A stretch of DNA of 64,000 nt. It comes from Akebia trifoliata. Its lineage: Eukaryota > Streptophyta > Magnoliopsida > Ranunculales > Lardizabalaceae. Below the pieces are notes generated by a model. The model saw only the letters and a list, made by a program, of their open reading frames with translations, was not told where the DNA came from and did not search any database. The stretch is from the NCBI GenBank assembly GCA_017979445.1, contig CM030709.1, positions 6,676,001 through 6,740,000 of the forward strand, given 5' to 3'. Positions 9,630 through 23,200 of the stretch are shown here, one piece after another. The number at the start of each line of letters is the position of its first letter. Within the stretch, counting starts at the first letter, position 1. Made by a program: the position numbers and the translations under genes.

Positions 9630-11127
9630 ATGGTGAGTTTCTTTACTATAATTTCTTGATTTGCTAGGGTTTCTTTTTCTGCTTTTGCGTATTTGATTTT
9701 CCTTCATTTTGTTTATTATTGATTTTGGTTCTTGATCTGCAATCGAATCTGATTTGAGAGTTTATTTTGCTCAAATCCGAGAATTTTTTTGTTCGATTAT
9801 CTCACAGATCTGATTTACATTGGATTTAATCTTAGATCTCTGAATCTATTGGTGATGTATCTTGTTTTCTTTTAGTTGCTGGATTTGGTAAATTTTGAAT
9901 ATTTTTTTTGGGATTCGTGTGACCGATTGATACGGTTTTAGGAGCGTAGATGTTCTGTTTTCTCTGTGTTTCCTTGAAATTATGATTCGTTGGGATTGTT
10001 ATAGTTGTTGTTGATTCTATTTTTAATGTGCCTGATTTTCTTTTATTTCAAGATGTTTTCTGTGTGTGATTCCTTGAAATTCTTCTTCTTTGGGGTTGTA
10101 CAGTTGTTGAATCTTATTGGCCCTAATATTTCCTTGCAACAGCTTAATTTAGGGTTTCTTGTTTGATTTGTCTCATAGATTCTCCATATTTATTATTTTT
10201 TTGCTACGATCTGGTTTCTGTATGCTCCTCCAAACTGTTAAACATAAACTATTACTGTTTTGTGGGATCTTCCTCTGCATATAATTTGATTGCTTTGATC
10301 TCTGTTATTAGTCTTGAATATTTGTTTATCTATGATTTGGTCTACACTCTACATATAATTTGCTTCGATCTGATTTCTGTAAGCTCCAAACTATTAAACT
10401 ATATCTGTTTTGTGGGATCTTCCTCTGCGTATAATTTGATTGTCTTGATCTCTGTTATTACTCTCGAACCTTCAATTAAATATTTGTTTGTCTACGATTT
10501 GGTCTAAATTCTACAGTTGTTCTCCACCTGTACAAATAGAAAGAATCTTTTCTAGATCTTTTTTTTTTTTTTTCTGATCCATGGGCTGTCAATGGTGATT
10601 GTTATTAAAATTTACCCAACTATAGGCCAATGCAGCCTCAGGGTTTGGTGTTCATGATGACTGCAAGCTAAGGTTTCTTGAATTAAAAGCAAAAAGAACT
10701 TATCGCTTCATAGTTTTCAAGATAGAGGACAAACAGAAGCAGATTGTTGTGGAAAAGGTCGGTGAGCCCACCGAAAGCTATGAAGATTTCACTGCAAGCC
10801 TCCCTGCAGATGAGTGCCGATACGCTGTCTATGATTTCGACTTTGTTACAGCAGAAAATTGCCAGAAAAGCAGGATTTTCTTCATTGCATGGTAATCCTT
10901 AATGTCGGTCTTTTTTTTTCACTGTTCATGCTCTAGTCTACTGTTTATATTTGTTTTCTTTTCTTTCTTTATGAAGGTCTCCTGATACTTCAAGGGTGAG
11001 AAGCAAAATGATTTATGCAAGCTCTAAGGACAGATTCAAAAGAGAGCTAGATGGAATTCAGGTTGAGTTGCAAGCAACCGATCCTACTGAGATGGGTCTT
11101 GACGTTATCAAGAGCCGTGCTAGCTGA
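9630..11127 (+). CDS. ADF: Actin-depolymerizing factor (ADF/cofilin), 139 aa
   Basis: Three exons: 9630-9632 (the ATG alone), 10626-10891 and 10977-11127. All introns are GT-AG, and the frame closes at 139 residues, the usual plant ADF length. The protein starts [18 protein letters not shown] and has the ADF-H fold signatures [27 protein letters not shown] and [19 protein letters not shown], ending [14 protein letters not shown] binds G- and F-actin in the cytoplasm, severs filaments and speeds subunit turnover. In plants Ser6 near the N-terminus is the usual phosphorylation site that turns binding off; a serine is present there. A first exon consisting only of ATG followed by a long intron (993 bp here) is the standard plant ADF gene structure, and this intron often boosts expression. 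The sequence best resembles the broadly expressed ADF1-4 subclass, a family-level judgement. Confidence 0.96.
10194..10514 (+). repeat. Tandem duplication inside ADF intron 1
   Basis: Two copies of roughly 159 bp occur one after the other (CGATCTGGTTTCTGTA at 10207 and CGATCTGATTTCTGTA at 10366), both running through TGTTTTGTGGGATCTTCCTC. They create an open frame of 114 codons that is only intron sequence, not a gene. Confidence 0.8.
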
Positions 11128-13901
11128 GCATATGGGCCTTGCATTATATAGCTTGCTTTACTTGAGTGATATTTGTAATTTGTGACATGGTGAACTTGTC
11201 TAGATATGATATTTGCTTGTTATTCAAGTTTTATCCCTCAGTCTTGTCTTCTTCTAGAACAACATCTGTGATTTCGGGTATATCTTGTTATTGGTTATTT
11301 GTGGAACCTAAGAAATGATTGGCTCCTTGTAGTCTGATCTACAAGCTAATATGTAACAATTTGTGGGGCTATAGACAACACTTGTAGTTTGTTTTTACAA
11401 TGTTGAAATGGATATTTAGCCCTGCTATCATTGGTTGGATTGTCGAAATGTAAGCTTTATGACTTCTTTAATGCAGATTGGGTTGGCTTGTTTCTCCTCT
11501 AGATAATTCCTAAGAATGCCTGTTATTCATGGTGGTCCTCAATGATTTTTTTATTTGTTATAAATAAATCAATACCTACCTCATCGACAGCTCTTGTTAT
11601 GGACTGTTGTTGCTATTGATTTCCGGGTGCCTTAAGAAAGAAATATTGTGATTAGTGTGTTCCCAGCGACCCACAAAAGTGTAGAACATAGATACATGTG
11701 GTTGAATTGATTCATGGTGTACTTGATGAGACCAGAGATAGACACAGAGAGAGGACTTTCAAGTAGGACCAACTAATACTGAGTATCTAGAATGCATCTA
11801 TAGCAATGAAAGACAGAGTTGGCCCACTCCATTGGTTATGGATCATATCTAATATAGTGTTGTGGTTGGGTTTTTATCTTACAATAGAGACCCTCTTCTA
11901 GGAAGCGCTTATACATTCATTTCTGGCTGTTTCTGTTTATTTTCTTCTTCTTTAAATATGAAGATGGGTTCTTGATCCTAAGTCTGTCCACTACCACATA
12001 CAGACTTTACCACCTCAGCCCAATTTGCTGTTTCTGTTTTTGGTGGCTATATTTATCTGTTTTTTTGGTCTGAATGGGATTGTAGGGTTTGTGGTGTTTT
12101 GAATCTTATTTTCTAATTGGTCGAGTTAGCATTGAGCCCGATTAAGTACTTTGCCATGTTTTTCTTGATACTTTTTTTCCCCCTTTATCAGTAAGCCATT
12201 TTCGAATGAGATCAGTAATAAGGTGCTAGCAGGAATCGAACCCAAGTATAATGGGGTGTCATCACTCATACATTTTACCAAACTAGCTAGCTGGCATCTG
12301 CAAATCAGTGTTTTTCTTGAGACTTAGAAGACTATCCAGGCATTGTGGCGGCCATTCTTATACTGGGGTTTTTCACTTTTGCCATTGTCGAACTTGAGAA
12401 CAACATTAGATGTAAACTGGTTTAGTTGGATCTCGTTCTCATTCATCCTATTTTGTGGACTGAAATTTTGTTTGAGATCCATTTACATTATGTTTCAGAA
12501 GTTACCTTGCAAGTAAACTCATTTCAGGTACCCCTACCCCACAGTTTCTTAAATGCAAAACTATCAAGTATTCACATCATGTGTAGTTCCTTGAAGTTAA
12601 ATTCTTTCATTGTGCAAATGCTACATTTGGTACATCATCATTGTCAAAGCCATATCTCAAAGATAAGGGATCATATAAACAAATTGTCTAGCAATTGAAC
12701 CTTCTCTGTACGCGTGCTTGTAGTTCTTAATCCTCTGTCAAAAATTCTTAACAGGTTTATCCTTTTGTATCATTCTCCTGAATAATAGGGTCATTTATCA
12801 TCCACCATCACCGGAGAATGTTGATGATACCAATTGGTATACCTCTCTCTTTGTTGATTAGAGTTTTCCAATTTAAATGCTTTGTGGGTCATCATGACCT
12901 AAACAATATGTTTACACAAAAGTTGGGGCATTTGTTGTTTTGATATAGGAAGGAAGAATGGTACACAACTTTTTGAGGAATTATTCATCTTTGATTGGTG
13001 TATGTATGTATGTATGATCCTGAACCTCATTGATAATTTCAATATTCATTCAGGGCCTAATAATAGTCCAGGCGAAAACAAAAAAATATACCTATATCCA
13101 AGCCTCGCCTTGCCCGTAAGTTTTCTGAAAAAATTTACTCAAATCAGGCCTATCTCAACTTAGCCTGACTACTACACAGGGCCAAGATACATAACCGAAA
13201 CGTGACCAAGACCACACCATACTGTATGCATAAGAAACTAGGCCAAAGCATGCCGATGAGCCACAGTGACATGTACTCGTAAGCCTTCTGAGTCAGATGG
13301 GCAAAAGGAAATGGTTTTGACCATTAATGGGTTGGGCACTAACAACTAGCAAAATCGGATGTTGATGGGCTTTGATGTTAAGAGGAAATGGGCTAACAAA
13401 ATGATAAGGGCTGAGGTGAGAATCGGGCCTAGAATACTATGTCAATATGGGCCACATTCAGGATTACTAGCATAGATGAAGCAATATCATCTTAAACAAA
13501 ACAATATGACAAACACTTTGGACTTTAAGTTGTTAAGAATCATGTGGGTGGGGTTTTGAGAAAGAACAAAATTTTTTCCCAATTTGCAACCAAACATAAC
13601 TATGAGGATTTGAGGAAAATTAAGAGGGCAAGGACAGATGGCAACAAGGACCAATGGTATAAAAAAAATGTATTTGTTATGGTAGAAGATACCGTAGTTC
13701 ATCTCAGACATGGGACCTGGATTCTGGTTCTCGAGTAAAAAAGCAAGGATAAACCGCGATCAAGTGATTGGGTGGTGGTGGTGATTGATAGAAGAGTTAT
13801 ATAATGTTTCTAATAAGGAGAAATGGTGAGTGGTGAGGAACATAAGAAGATGGTAATAAATTTCTTAATGGTTTATTTTGGAGAGGTTTAATGGTGCCAA
13901 A
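11128..13901. other. ADF 3' region and intergenic sequence
   Basis: The first few hundred bases are T-rich and are probably ADF 3' UTR. No further gene is seen. A short GTAT microsatellite lies near 13002-13015, and a SINE-like piece is listed separately at 12213-12302. Frames at 12426 and 13487 resemble no known protein. Confidence 0.5.
12213..12302 (-). mobile_element. tRNA-derived SINE-like fragment
   Basis: On the minus strand there is an A-box-like TAGCTAGTTTGG (about 12285-12296) followed by a B-box-like GGTTCGATTCC (12232-12242). The spacing is that of a polymerase III promoter, but the remaining sequence cannot fold as a tRNA. This suits the head of a plant SINE. Confidence 0.5.
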
Positions 13902-14213
13902 TAGGGGTGCAATTTGGTTCGGTTTGAGGTCAAATTGAAACTGTCCGTTCCACTAAATAAGAATTAGAACCGAACAAAATTTCATTGGAACCAAATCAAC
14001 CCAAACCGGACTAAAGTCGGATTGGTTCGGTTAGGTTCTATGGGTTACCAAGATTATATAAATTGTAAGTAACATTGTTTAATGAAAAAATAAACATATA
14101 ATAAATATAAATTTTCATACAATAAATCACTAATCTATCTATAAAAAAGTCATTAGTTTATTCATAAAAGATCATTAATCTATGTCTTAACTCCTAAAAT
14201 TATTCATAATAAT

Positions 14214-14249
<36 letters not shown>

Positions 14250-14440
14250 TTATTTATTTATTGCATAAGAGTTCGGTTCTCGATTCTATACAAGTTTGAT
14301 CCGAGAACCAAACCAAACTGATCGGTTCACCATTTTTGTAACCCGGATCCAAACCGTAATTTGTTCCAAATCGAACAAACCACCCCAAAGCTATCGGTTC
14401 GATCGGGTCTCAACTTAAACTGGACCAAGTTGCACCCCTA
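13902..14440. mobile_element. hAT-type non-autonomous element (539 bp)
   Basis: The ends are TAGGGGTGCAATTTGG and, reverse complemented from the right, TAGGGGTGCAACTTGG. Flanking 8-bp repeats are GTGCCAAA (13894-13901) and TTGCCAAA (14441-14448), seven of eight matching. The interior is rich in GGTTCGGTTT/AAACCGAACC-like words and holds a TA repeat near 14218-14245. No coding capacity. Confidence 0.85.
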
Positions 14441-17097
14441 TTGCCAAATGTTTGTTGTCGCAGCATGATTGATGTGAGAAGACAATGATGAATCGAACCA
14501 CGTCATGATGATATCTCTTTTGTTTCTTTTCTCTCCTTTTTTCTTCTTTGTTTTGTTTTGTGTGTAACAATCAAGACGAACGCATAGAGGCTTGATGGTT
14601 TATTGGTAGAAAATCAAAGCGGAATTGAGGTGATGGGCACGTCTTGCTCCTTTAGTATATGTCAAGGCCTTGGTCATGTACTAGTGGGTCCAACGCCAAA
14701 TTATAAAAAAAAAGGTAAAATGATATGTTTTCACCACTTGTACTTATGGAACCACGACTAAACCCAACTTGGCACATTGAGGCCCATTCTATTTTAAAGG
14801 CTTACAAAGGCCATCGCCAATGATCGAGTTCATGGTAGTGCCGACATTGAGGCTCTTAATTGGTCCATTGTAGATCATTTGATTAACTCCGAGATGCCAA
14901 TCCGTCTGATTTCAGTCTAACCTAAACCGATAAGGGCCAAATATAGGTCTATCTGAGTCATGCGTGTTGCTCATCCTTTTTGTCTATACATATATAATTT
15001 CATTATTTTCTCTCTCAAAAAAATCGTCGGGAAGATGTCTTCATGTCAATCAATAGTCAATTGGCATCAAGTTTCATTGAAATGCAAGTGATTCTCAACA
15101 AACACGATCGATGTTTTTGGCTATCTGTCAACAATCAAATCATAAATCAAGGGTATACATATCATGTAATCCATCAGATGTTCTTTCTTAAAAAAAACAT
15201 GTGATTGTGGGAGGATGTTTCATAGTATTATAATAGGTTGTATTGTATTATGGTGTACAATGACGTATTTAACCATAATCTTATGAAGATGTCATTATAA
15301 GAGAAGTATTGGATGAACTCACACTTGAATTAGAGATTGAAAATCATATATGTAGTAGAAGGTCAAATTAGAGTGGGTATAAAATTCAAACTCCTAGATT
15401 TAGTTTCAAACTTATTAATATACTTTTATTCATTTACCAAAATAATCATATATCCAATTTCATAATTTTATATTTACAAAATATAATTAGAAATTTGATA
15501 TTTACCTTTATGCCCTTGAGTTGAATGTATGTTCATAAAAATGGTAAATAGGTTTGATTTCTAGACTTGTGAAAGTGAACTCATATATGTTCACAAACAA
15601 CCTTGACCAATTACATATGAGATTTAACTGATGGTAAATAATTATTTTTGAAATTAAAGCATTTTAGTTAAAAGTGAGGAAACATTTATTGCTTTATACA
15701 ATTGAATTTTTTGACTGCGTAAAAAATATATATTGTTTTATAAAGTAGGAAATATCTTTTCTATTTTAACTAACATATTTTAATTATGAAATGGTAAGGT
15801 ACTTTACCATTTCAGAATTAATATGAATGATTAGTTGAAATGGAAAATTCACAATTTCTTTTAGTTTTTTTGGGAATTTTTCTTTATATATATAATAAAA
15901 CACAATAATGAGTCCCACTCTACTATAATTTTGTGCGAGTATAAACATTCCATTTAACTATAATTTCCTTTCACCCCCGTCCCTTTTAATAATATCCTTC
16001 TAGTTTTACTATCATTTTTTTTACCCATTTTTAATAATGCCTCTCTAACTTTACTATCTTCCTCTTTCACCCTTTTAACCCTAAAAGGGGATACAATACG
16101 AACACTCTAGTCTATGCAATAAAATACAACTGTGGACCTCATTCCTTTATCTCTTGTATAAAGAGAGATTGAGCTTTGGTCTTATACAAATCTCGAGGAA
16201 TTTTTTATATTATTTAATTGTCTTTAACCTTCTCTTTCTTTTTTGGAAATCCAAATATCCATACCTGTTTTGGTTAAAATAATTTGATATCAAAATGGAT
16301 ATATACCAATTTTGATAAATATTTTAAGAAGTTCATTGGACTAGTAATTTTGGCCTAATAGATAATCATTTTAGGAATTACCCCACAAAGCAATTTAATA
16401 CTATCGACCAAAGCGCAAAGTGGGTGCAAGTACGAGAGCGGGAGCGGGGAACACAAAAGCCCAAAATTCAAATATATCTAAAAGTGGAGAGTGCCTCCAA
16501 AACATTATTTATTGAGTTACATATAGTACATTCAAATATCAATTTTACTATTATATGTTTCATTTGCTTTGATTAATCCATCACAACATACTTTCTTTTG
16601 CAAAAAACACTTCTTTTACAGCTTAGAATAAATAAGTTTTAATATAATAAACACATTTTACTAATAAATTTATAGATGACTCCACAAGGTTCATAGTTGT
16701 TATATTTTCACTCGCACAACATCCATTGCTTTGTTGCATTTTTTTTTTGTTGGTAATATTAACATAGCTTGACTATATCATCGTTTTCACTATGCCACTC
16801 ATCACCTCCAATTAGTTAAAGACAAAATAATTCTTGATCAATATAATTATTAGAAATTAAATAATCAATATCTTTATCATAATTAGAGAAGGCATAGTAG
16901 AAGTGGTTCAACACCAAAATTTAGATTCCAAAAATACTCTTGCTTTTGTATTTAAATTTAATATAATAAGAATCATTTTAGTCAAAAATAAAGAATACCA
17001 CAATCTCACATCCCTAAAACCATGTTTGTTAGTTTTCAAAATTACAAAAATACCAACTTTGTTTTACAAATGTTATTTTTGAAATCATAATTAATTG
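14441..17097. other. Intergenic, AT-rich; no gene seen
   Basis: No conserved protein is encoded. About 15890-16140 shares motifs (AATAATATCCTTC, ATAAAATACAAC) with 26640-27070, so both are probably remnants of one dispersed repeat whose borders I cannot fix. Confidence 0.4.
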
Positions 17098-17311
17098 TTG
17101 GGGTATTAAAACAAGCTATAAAAATAATGTTGGACTACCTAACCTTTAAAGCATTCAAAGGGCATTTTTGGTAAAGCAATGTATTTCAATACATTAAAAC
17201 TCTGGACAGTCTAATGAGTTACTAATTCATTTTTGATAATTTAAAAAGAAAAAGATAATTTTTTATAAATATTAAAATATTTAACTATTTTTTAGTAATT
17301 TTCTAACCCCT
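17098..17311 (-). mobile_element. TIR element family K, truncated copy K2
   Basis: It shares with 29161-29525 the segment from TATTAAAACAAG through AACTCTGGA(C/T)AGTC and a right end that reads GGGTTAGAAAATTACTAAAA on the minus strand. The left terminal repeat is missing. Confidence 0.55.
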
Positions 17312-17769
17312 TTAAATACATTTGCATTTGCACATGCCAATTTCTAATATGTTTTAATGAAGGAAACTTCTTTTATTTTAAAGGATTCAAATTAAACCTC
17401 TAATTATAATATTATTTTAATTTTTATAATTATTATAATATATTATTGTCTATAATTGTAATACTTAACAATAATTTATTTTTGAGGACTCACATGACTA
17501 ATAGATATTTAAAAATAAAAATACTTTTAACATGTTATATGAAATGAGATTTTCTATGCGAGAGAGTTTCTTCATTCCGAAAGGATTGGCCACCAAGCGT
17601 ATTAATGAATTCAATGGCATTCAAGTAATTTCCAACTTTAAACAAGTCCGAAATTGAACCTGAAGTCCCTCGATCCTCTACGAAGACTTTCCATAAATCT
17701 TCTTCCTGATCCTCTTCAAACCGTTGATCCAACAGTTGAACAAGTTATAATAGACCATCCGATTGACTT

Positions 17770-17787
17770 CCACGTCATCAATCCGCG
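17770..17787 (+). promoter_or_regulatory. Plant histone promoter type I element
   Basis: The sequence CCACGTCATCAATCCGCG joins a hexamer (CCACGTCA) to a reverse octamer (GATCCGCG, here AATCCGCG). This is the type I element of plant histone genes, which supports S-phase and meristem expression. It lies 165-182 bp upstream of the H2B start codon, and a CCAAT motif follows at about 17801. Confidence 0.85.
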
Positions 17788-17951
17788 TGAAACTCTATGA
17801 TCCAATTAAAATACATACCCTTTTTCGATAAATACGAAACCGAAGTTGTACAATTCTCCTCACTCGTCTTCAACAGAAACCCCAATCTCCATTCTCCAGA
17901 TCTCCCGATTTATCTCAAAATCTTTTACAGAGATCTTCGATTTCGTCTTCA

Positions 17952-18377
17952 ATGGCACCAAAAGCTGAGAAGAAACCCGCAGAGAAGAAACCAGTAGCAG
18001 AGAAAGCTCCAGCAGAGAAGAAGCCAAAAGCTGGGAAGAAATTACCCAAAGAGGGTGGCGGCGCATCTGCAGACAAGAAGAAGAAGAGAACGAAGAAAGG
18101 AATCGAAACCTACAAGATTTACATCTTCAAGGTGTTGAAACAGGTTCATCCTGATATTGGGATTTCCAGCAAAGCTATGGGGATCATGAACAGCTTCATC
18201 AATGATATCTTCGAGAAACTCGCTCAAGAGGCTTCGAAGCTCGCTCGCTATAATAAGAAACCCACCATCACCTCTCGTGAGATCCAGACCGCTGTTCGTC
18301 TTGTTCTTCCTGGTGAATTGGCGAAGCATGCTGTCTCTGAAGGTACCAAGGCTGTCACCAAGTTTACTAGTTCTTGA
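17952..18377 (+). CDS. H2B: Histone H2B, 141 aa, intronless
   Basis: This is a core nucleosome histone. The N-terminal tail (residues 1-50) is rich in lysine, alanine and proline with repeated EKKP-type units, as in plant H2Bs. The histone fold (about 51-141) reads [60 protein letters not shown]. The C-terminus AVTKFTSS carries the lysine that is monoubiquitinated in plants. Like other plant core histone genes it has no intron. The type I element 165 bp upstream indicates replication-coupled expression. A second ATG inside the frame is not needed, because the chosen start gives the complete standard tail. The opposite-strand and +1 frames across it are shadows. Confidence 0.98.
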   Translation: MAPKAEKKPAEKKPVAEKAPAEKKPKAGKKLPKEGGGASADKKKKRTKKGIETYKIYIFKVLKQVHPDIGISSKAMGIMNSFINDIFEKLAQEASKLARYNKKPTITSREIQTAVRLVLPGELAKHAVSEGTKAVTKFTSS

Positions 18378-20241
18378 AAGATGGGGATTTGATGGGTAAT
18401 TGGGATTGGGTTTGGGATCTCGGAAAAATTATGGTTTTCTTTGATTTTTGTTTCTTTCTTCTTGTTTTTTTTTAAAAATGGTTTCGTGATGTAATATACT
18501 GGTGTTTCGATTATGGAAAGTTTAGTTTCTTTTATGATTTAAATTTCGGGTAAATTTAATAATTGATTGCTGTGTTGTGTTCTTCATTCAAAGGATTGGG
18601 TTTGATCTTTGTTCTATGAATTAGAATTTGACCAAAGTAAACAAATTGAATCTTGTCATGGAAGAACACAAATTTCATTTGATCTGTTCAAGAGGTGAAG
18701 ACTGTCTTTAGTCTCACAAAGGATTTTGTTAGGGTTAATTATCTAAATTTAGATTCTTTAGAATGATCTAAGGGCTTTATTTTTAAAATTTAGACTCACC
18801 TTGCCAATAATGAAGTGGGTAACTATGACATTGTAGGATATTAATTCAAGAACTGTGTTCAAACTTTGATTTGAGCTGATTAATTCTTCTTATAGAAAAC
18901 TGAAAGTCTGATACAATATGATTGAATGCATATCTGAAGAGTCTGGGTCCCTGGAATTGGCCGATGTTAGAATGTAGGATTTGGGTTGGGCTATTGAATC
19001 AATCTCTCTTGAACTGATCTATATTGTTGGGTACTAGTAATGAAAGGGATTTATCGATATGTGGAGCTTCTTTGAGCTGATTGATTAGCAATTGAACCAT
19101 CTATCTACAAATTAAGTCCTTGAATGAATGAGTTCTTAAATGCTTATGATATGCTGTGATACATGCACACCCGTGCCTGTATTGAGTGATTTGTTGATTA
19201 CTTCCTCTGTGTGGATCCATGAAGCAAATCGAAGGAGTATTCTCTCTCGGTGTTGTCAAATGCAGTGGCGCATTCACATATGCTACAGTTGCATATCCCA
19301 AATTATGCTATCTGCCAATATGCAATGACATACTTTTTTCAAAAAAAAAATTTCTTGCAGCATATGCCACAGTATATGCAATGTGTGAAATTGCATATGT
19401 GAACAGCATGTGTTGGTCGTGCATGGTTGCATATGCTATTTAAAAACATTGTCCTCTCTACTTGCTAAGTTCAATTGTACTATCAAATAAAATGTTTCAT
19501 GTAATCTATGACCTTAGAATAGGCAATATGTACTCATGCATGTGTATTTAATTGACCATTTTTATTATCAATCTCATTTTTTTTTAAATGATGAGTTGTG
19601 TAGTTGCGATTCTTTGTTTTAAAATTTGGGATCTATGGGAGGAAGACTTTGATTTTGTGAAACTGTGGTTACTGCAATATTAAGTGGAGGCAGAAGTTCA
19701 TTGGACATATATGGCGAATGGAACAGAGATTTGCTGTTTCAAAATTTTTCTGTTAAGCTGATGAACCAATGGCATGACGACATGTTTATTGAAAAAACAA
19801 GTAAATTTTGAAATAACAAATAATGGTAACAATCCCTAAATGGAAGGAGTGATTTGAGTGGTCTAGAAGAGCACCCGATGAAAGTTAAAAGAAAGGGTGT
19901 GAATTGAGGAAGTTAGAGTGAATGCGAGCACACTTGAATTAGCAGAAGACGTGGCTTTAAACAGAATCAAATGAAGGAACAGATTGGTTGAAACCGTGTT
20001 TATTTTTATTTTTTATACAAGGCTTAGATGATGTATAATTATTTAACTTTAATATCAATAAGATCTAAAAATATGATAATTTGTAAACATGGCTATTCAG
20101 TATCCTTGTATAAACTCAGAACCACCTATCAACATATCACACTGGAAATCACACTTCTATACTAGTAACACTTTGCCTTTCATTTATTACTGTCATCCTA
20201 TATAGGGATCTTCATCTCTATTATAGGTCGAAGAAATTAAT
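18378..20241. other. H2B 3' region and intergenic sequence
   Basis: About 200 bp of T-rich sequence after the stop is probably H2B 3' UTR. No other gene is seen. About 19240-19440 holds a cluster of GCATATG/CATATGC words (see findings). Confidence 0.5.
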
Positions 20242-23200
20242 TCAACGGGACTGAATTGAGTTGATCAACTTGTTGCTGAAATCCCACAGTTTCTTCCCCA
20301 TCACTTGGTCTCTAGCAAACTCGCTGGGTAATATCTCATTGCAGTCCATAAAGTACTTCCCTGTTACACCCTTCAGACTCAGGTGAAGTGCAACGTAGCA
20401 CGTCGTGGCTGCACCCTAAAAAATCAAACCAGTGCACACAATTTCTTTGAACATTCACTAGTAGGAATTTCCCTTTTACTTAGAATGGTTTGCCACCTTT
20501 CTGATAGAAGATAGTATGTACTTTCTTTTCTTTATTTATTTATTTTTTTTCAAATTTAATATCACAATATATGTAGTCTGTCAGAGTGATTGTGCGGGAC
20601 ACTGAGCTGACATGGAGATGTGCATATAACTGTTGATGCTTTTCACTCTTATTTTGAGGAAAAGCATTTTTGGTTTCATGCACACCTCCCCATCATGAAA
20701 GTGTCGAACGTAGTGTCCTACACTGTCACTTTAGCATTTTCCTATATTTGTTTTTTATGAAAAATGAGAAACATTAAAGAAGACAAAATCTTACAAAACA
20801 CAAGGATTTACGTAGTTCAGCAGTGTGCCTATGTCCACGGATCAAATCACTTATTTCTCTTAAGTTTTCCAGTCCTAGAGATCTTTATTTATAAAATCGA
20901 GACTTGTTAAAAATAAAAAATCATATTACACAATTGCCTTTTTGTTATCTAAAATTTTTTGGGGTGCTGCCTCTTGCACACGCAATTCTGTGTACCACCA
21001 ACAGAGTACAAGACATTGATGCAACATTTTTCATTTAAGAAGCTCTTGGTTTTCGTTGAGAGAAAAGATGTTTAGAAACGGGTTTCAATGAATAGAACAA
21101 AGTGTGACATTACAAAATATCATCTAATTGCGGATTAAGCTCAGTTTGATTCACAACATGTAGTTTTCCGGAAAATGTATTAATTTAAAAAGCAATTTTT
21201 TTTTCCTCTAAATTTCTGAAATCGGTAAAAATCAAAACAATTAGGTGAAAAGAACCATCACTACATAATTAAGACTAATTCTTGATGAGGTTGAGAAGAA
21301 ACATCGCTTACCTGAGGTACATTCTTCCAAAATAAAATTGTGAATACCTTCGTAATCGCTGCAAGGTGAAGAAAAATCAGAAATTACTGTGCTTCCACAC
21401 TTGTAATAAAATTCATTTTCTAAAACAAGAGAGCATACTCATCAAAACTGCTGAATGTCTCATCAAATTCGTCATTATTAACCCAGGGTGGACAGAGTTC
21501 ACTGTAATATTCGCGCCTTCTTCCTGATTGCCAATGAGGGAAATATGTTCGATAAATCAGATTATACAAATGAGATACGATAATACAAGTCAAGTGGTGT
21601 ATTGAGTTCATGACATTATATTCATACAGAGAATCAATGTGGGTTTAAAACCATAATACAAAATACACAAAGATAATCCAAATTCCAAAATTCTTCATCT
21701 ATTATTTAAAATGATAATTCGAGTAAACGAAGTAAAAGTAGTTATACCTTCAAACGGCGGGCGAGCTCATTCGCATGTAATATGTTGGATAATTTGGATT
21801 GCCCATATGCCCTTTTATCGGAGTATCTGTGTTACGAGAATGGACAGAATGAAAAAATCAAAATCAAAAGTTTACACGAAAAAGAAAAATGATGTTATGA
21901 CCGAGAAATGTGGAATTTCTTCTAAATTCGACAGACCCATTCTCGTCGTTGATGTTATCAAACCGTATTCCTTCTTCATAAGTGTGAAGATGGGCAATTG
22001 ATGACAAATTTATAATCCTTCCCTCAGTTCCAGTAGTTCTTGCTGTGTTCTTCATTTTGTCGAGGAGAAGGTTTGTTAAGTGGAAATGACCTGATAAAAA
22101 GAGTATCAAACCAAGTTGGCCCCAGTGAAGATGAAGACAAACGGAAGGATTGAATTATAATTTTGGATGGATTCATAAAACCATATAAATTAATATCTAA
22201 AATTGAACAATACTATATATTACCAAGATGGTTCGTTGCAAATTGCATCTCTATTCCGTCCTCCGAGAGGTTGTATGGGCAGAACATTACACCAGCATTG
22301 TTTCTGAAAAAAAAAGGTAGGTAAATGAGTTCCTCTGATTTAATATAAAAGTAATCGAGGCACTCAAATTTTAGAATTTTATGAATAATATTTTTTTTTC
22401 TTAAACAAGAAAGAAGAGAGCGAGGGAGACGGGATATTACATCAAGATGTTAAGGGGAAGATCAAGAGCATTAAAGTTATCCACAAATGTCTTGATGGAC
22501 TTAATTGAGCAAAGATCAAGCTTCAAAAGATCTACTTTAGCAGATCCATTATCTTTCAAAATAAGCTGTTTTGCTTCATTTGCGGCCTCCAAATTTCTTG
22601 CGGCGATGATAACATGAGCCCCGCGAAGTGCCAAGACTCTCGCTGTTTCCAAACCAATACCACTTGCCCCTCCTATGATCACATCATGTTTTCTATTTAG
22701 AAAAGCATCATAAACATAAATCAACAAAGACAAGAAAATAAACACAAATATACTTCTAGAACACCGATATAGACTTGAAACAAGTTTTCAAGGATTAGTA
22801 TGGTATCCAAAATTTTTTAAGTGTCTAGGTAAATATCAAGGAAATAAACCAAAAACATAAAATTTTAAGAGTTATAGAGATTTTTTTTAATAAAAAAAGC
22901 CCACAAAATTGATGATTAAAACCTCTAAACAAGAACTCTAATTACAACTATGCAATAAATCGAAAGAACACTCGTGATCGAAGGCTAGCTACAACAGATT
23001 CAAGAAAATAAAAGAAATTGCAAGGTATCAAAAATAAAATTAACTAAAAACTAAACTTAAACTAAAAATAAATAAATAAATCTCATATTCTGTAAGTAAA
23101 AGCAAGAACAGCCATATTGGGATTTCCCCTAGAACAGAATTGTCTTTGACTAGATGAATTTCAAAGAAAAATTAGGAACACCAAATCCAAAATAACTAAA

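Noticed and set aside
10163..10507. 114-codon hydrophobic frame
   Set aside because: It is a duplicated T-rich segment of ADF intron 1.
18042..18329. Minus-strand 95-codon frame
   Set aside because: It is the antisense of the histone H2B coding region.
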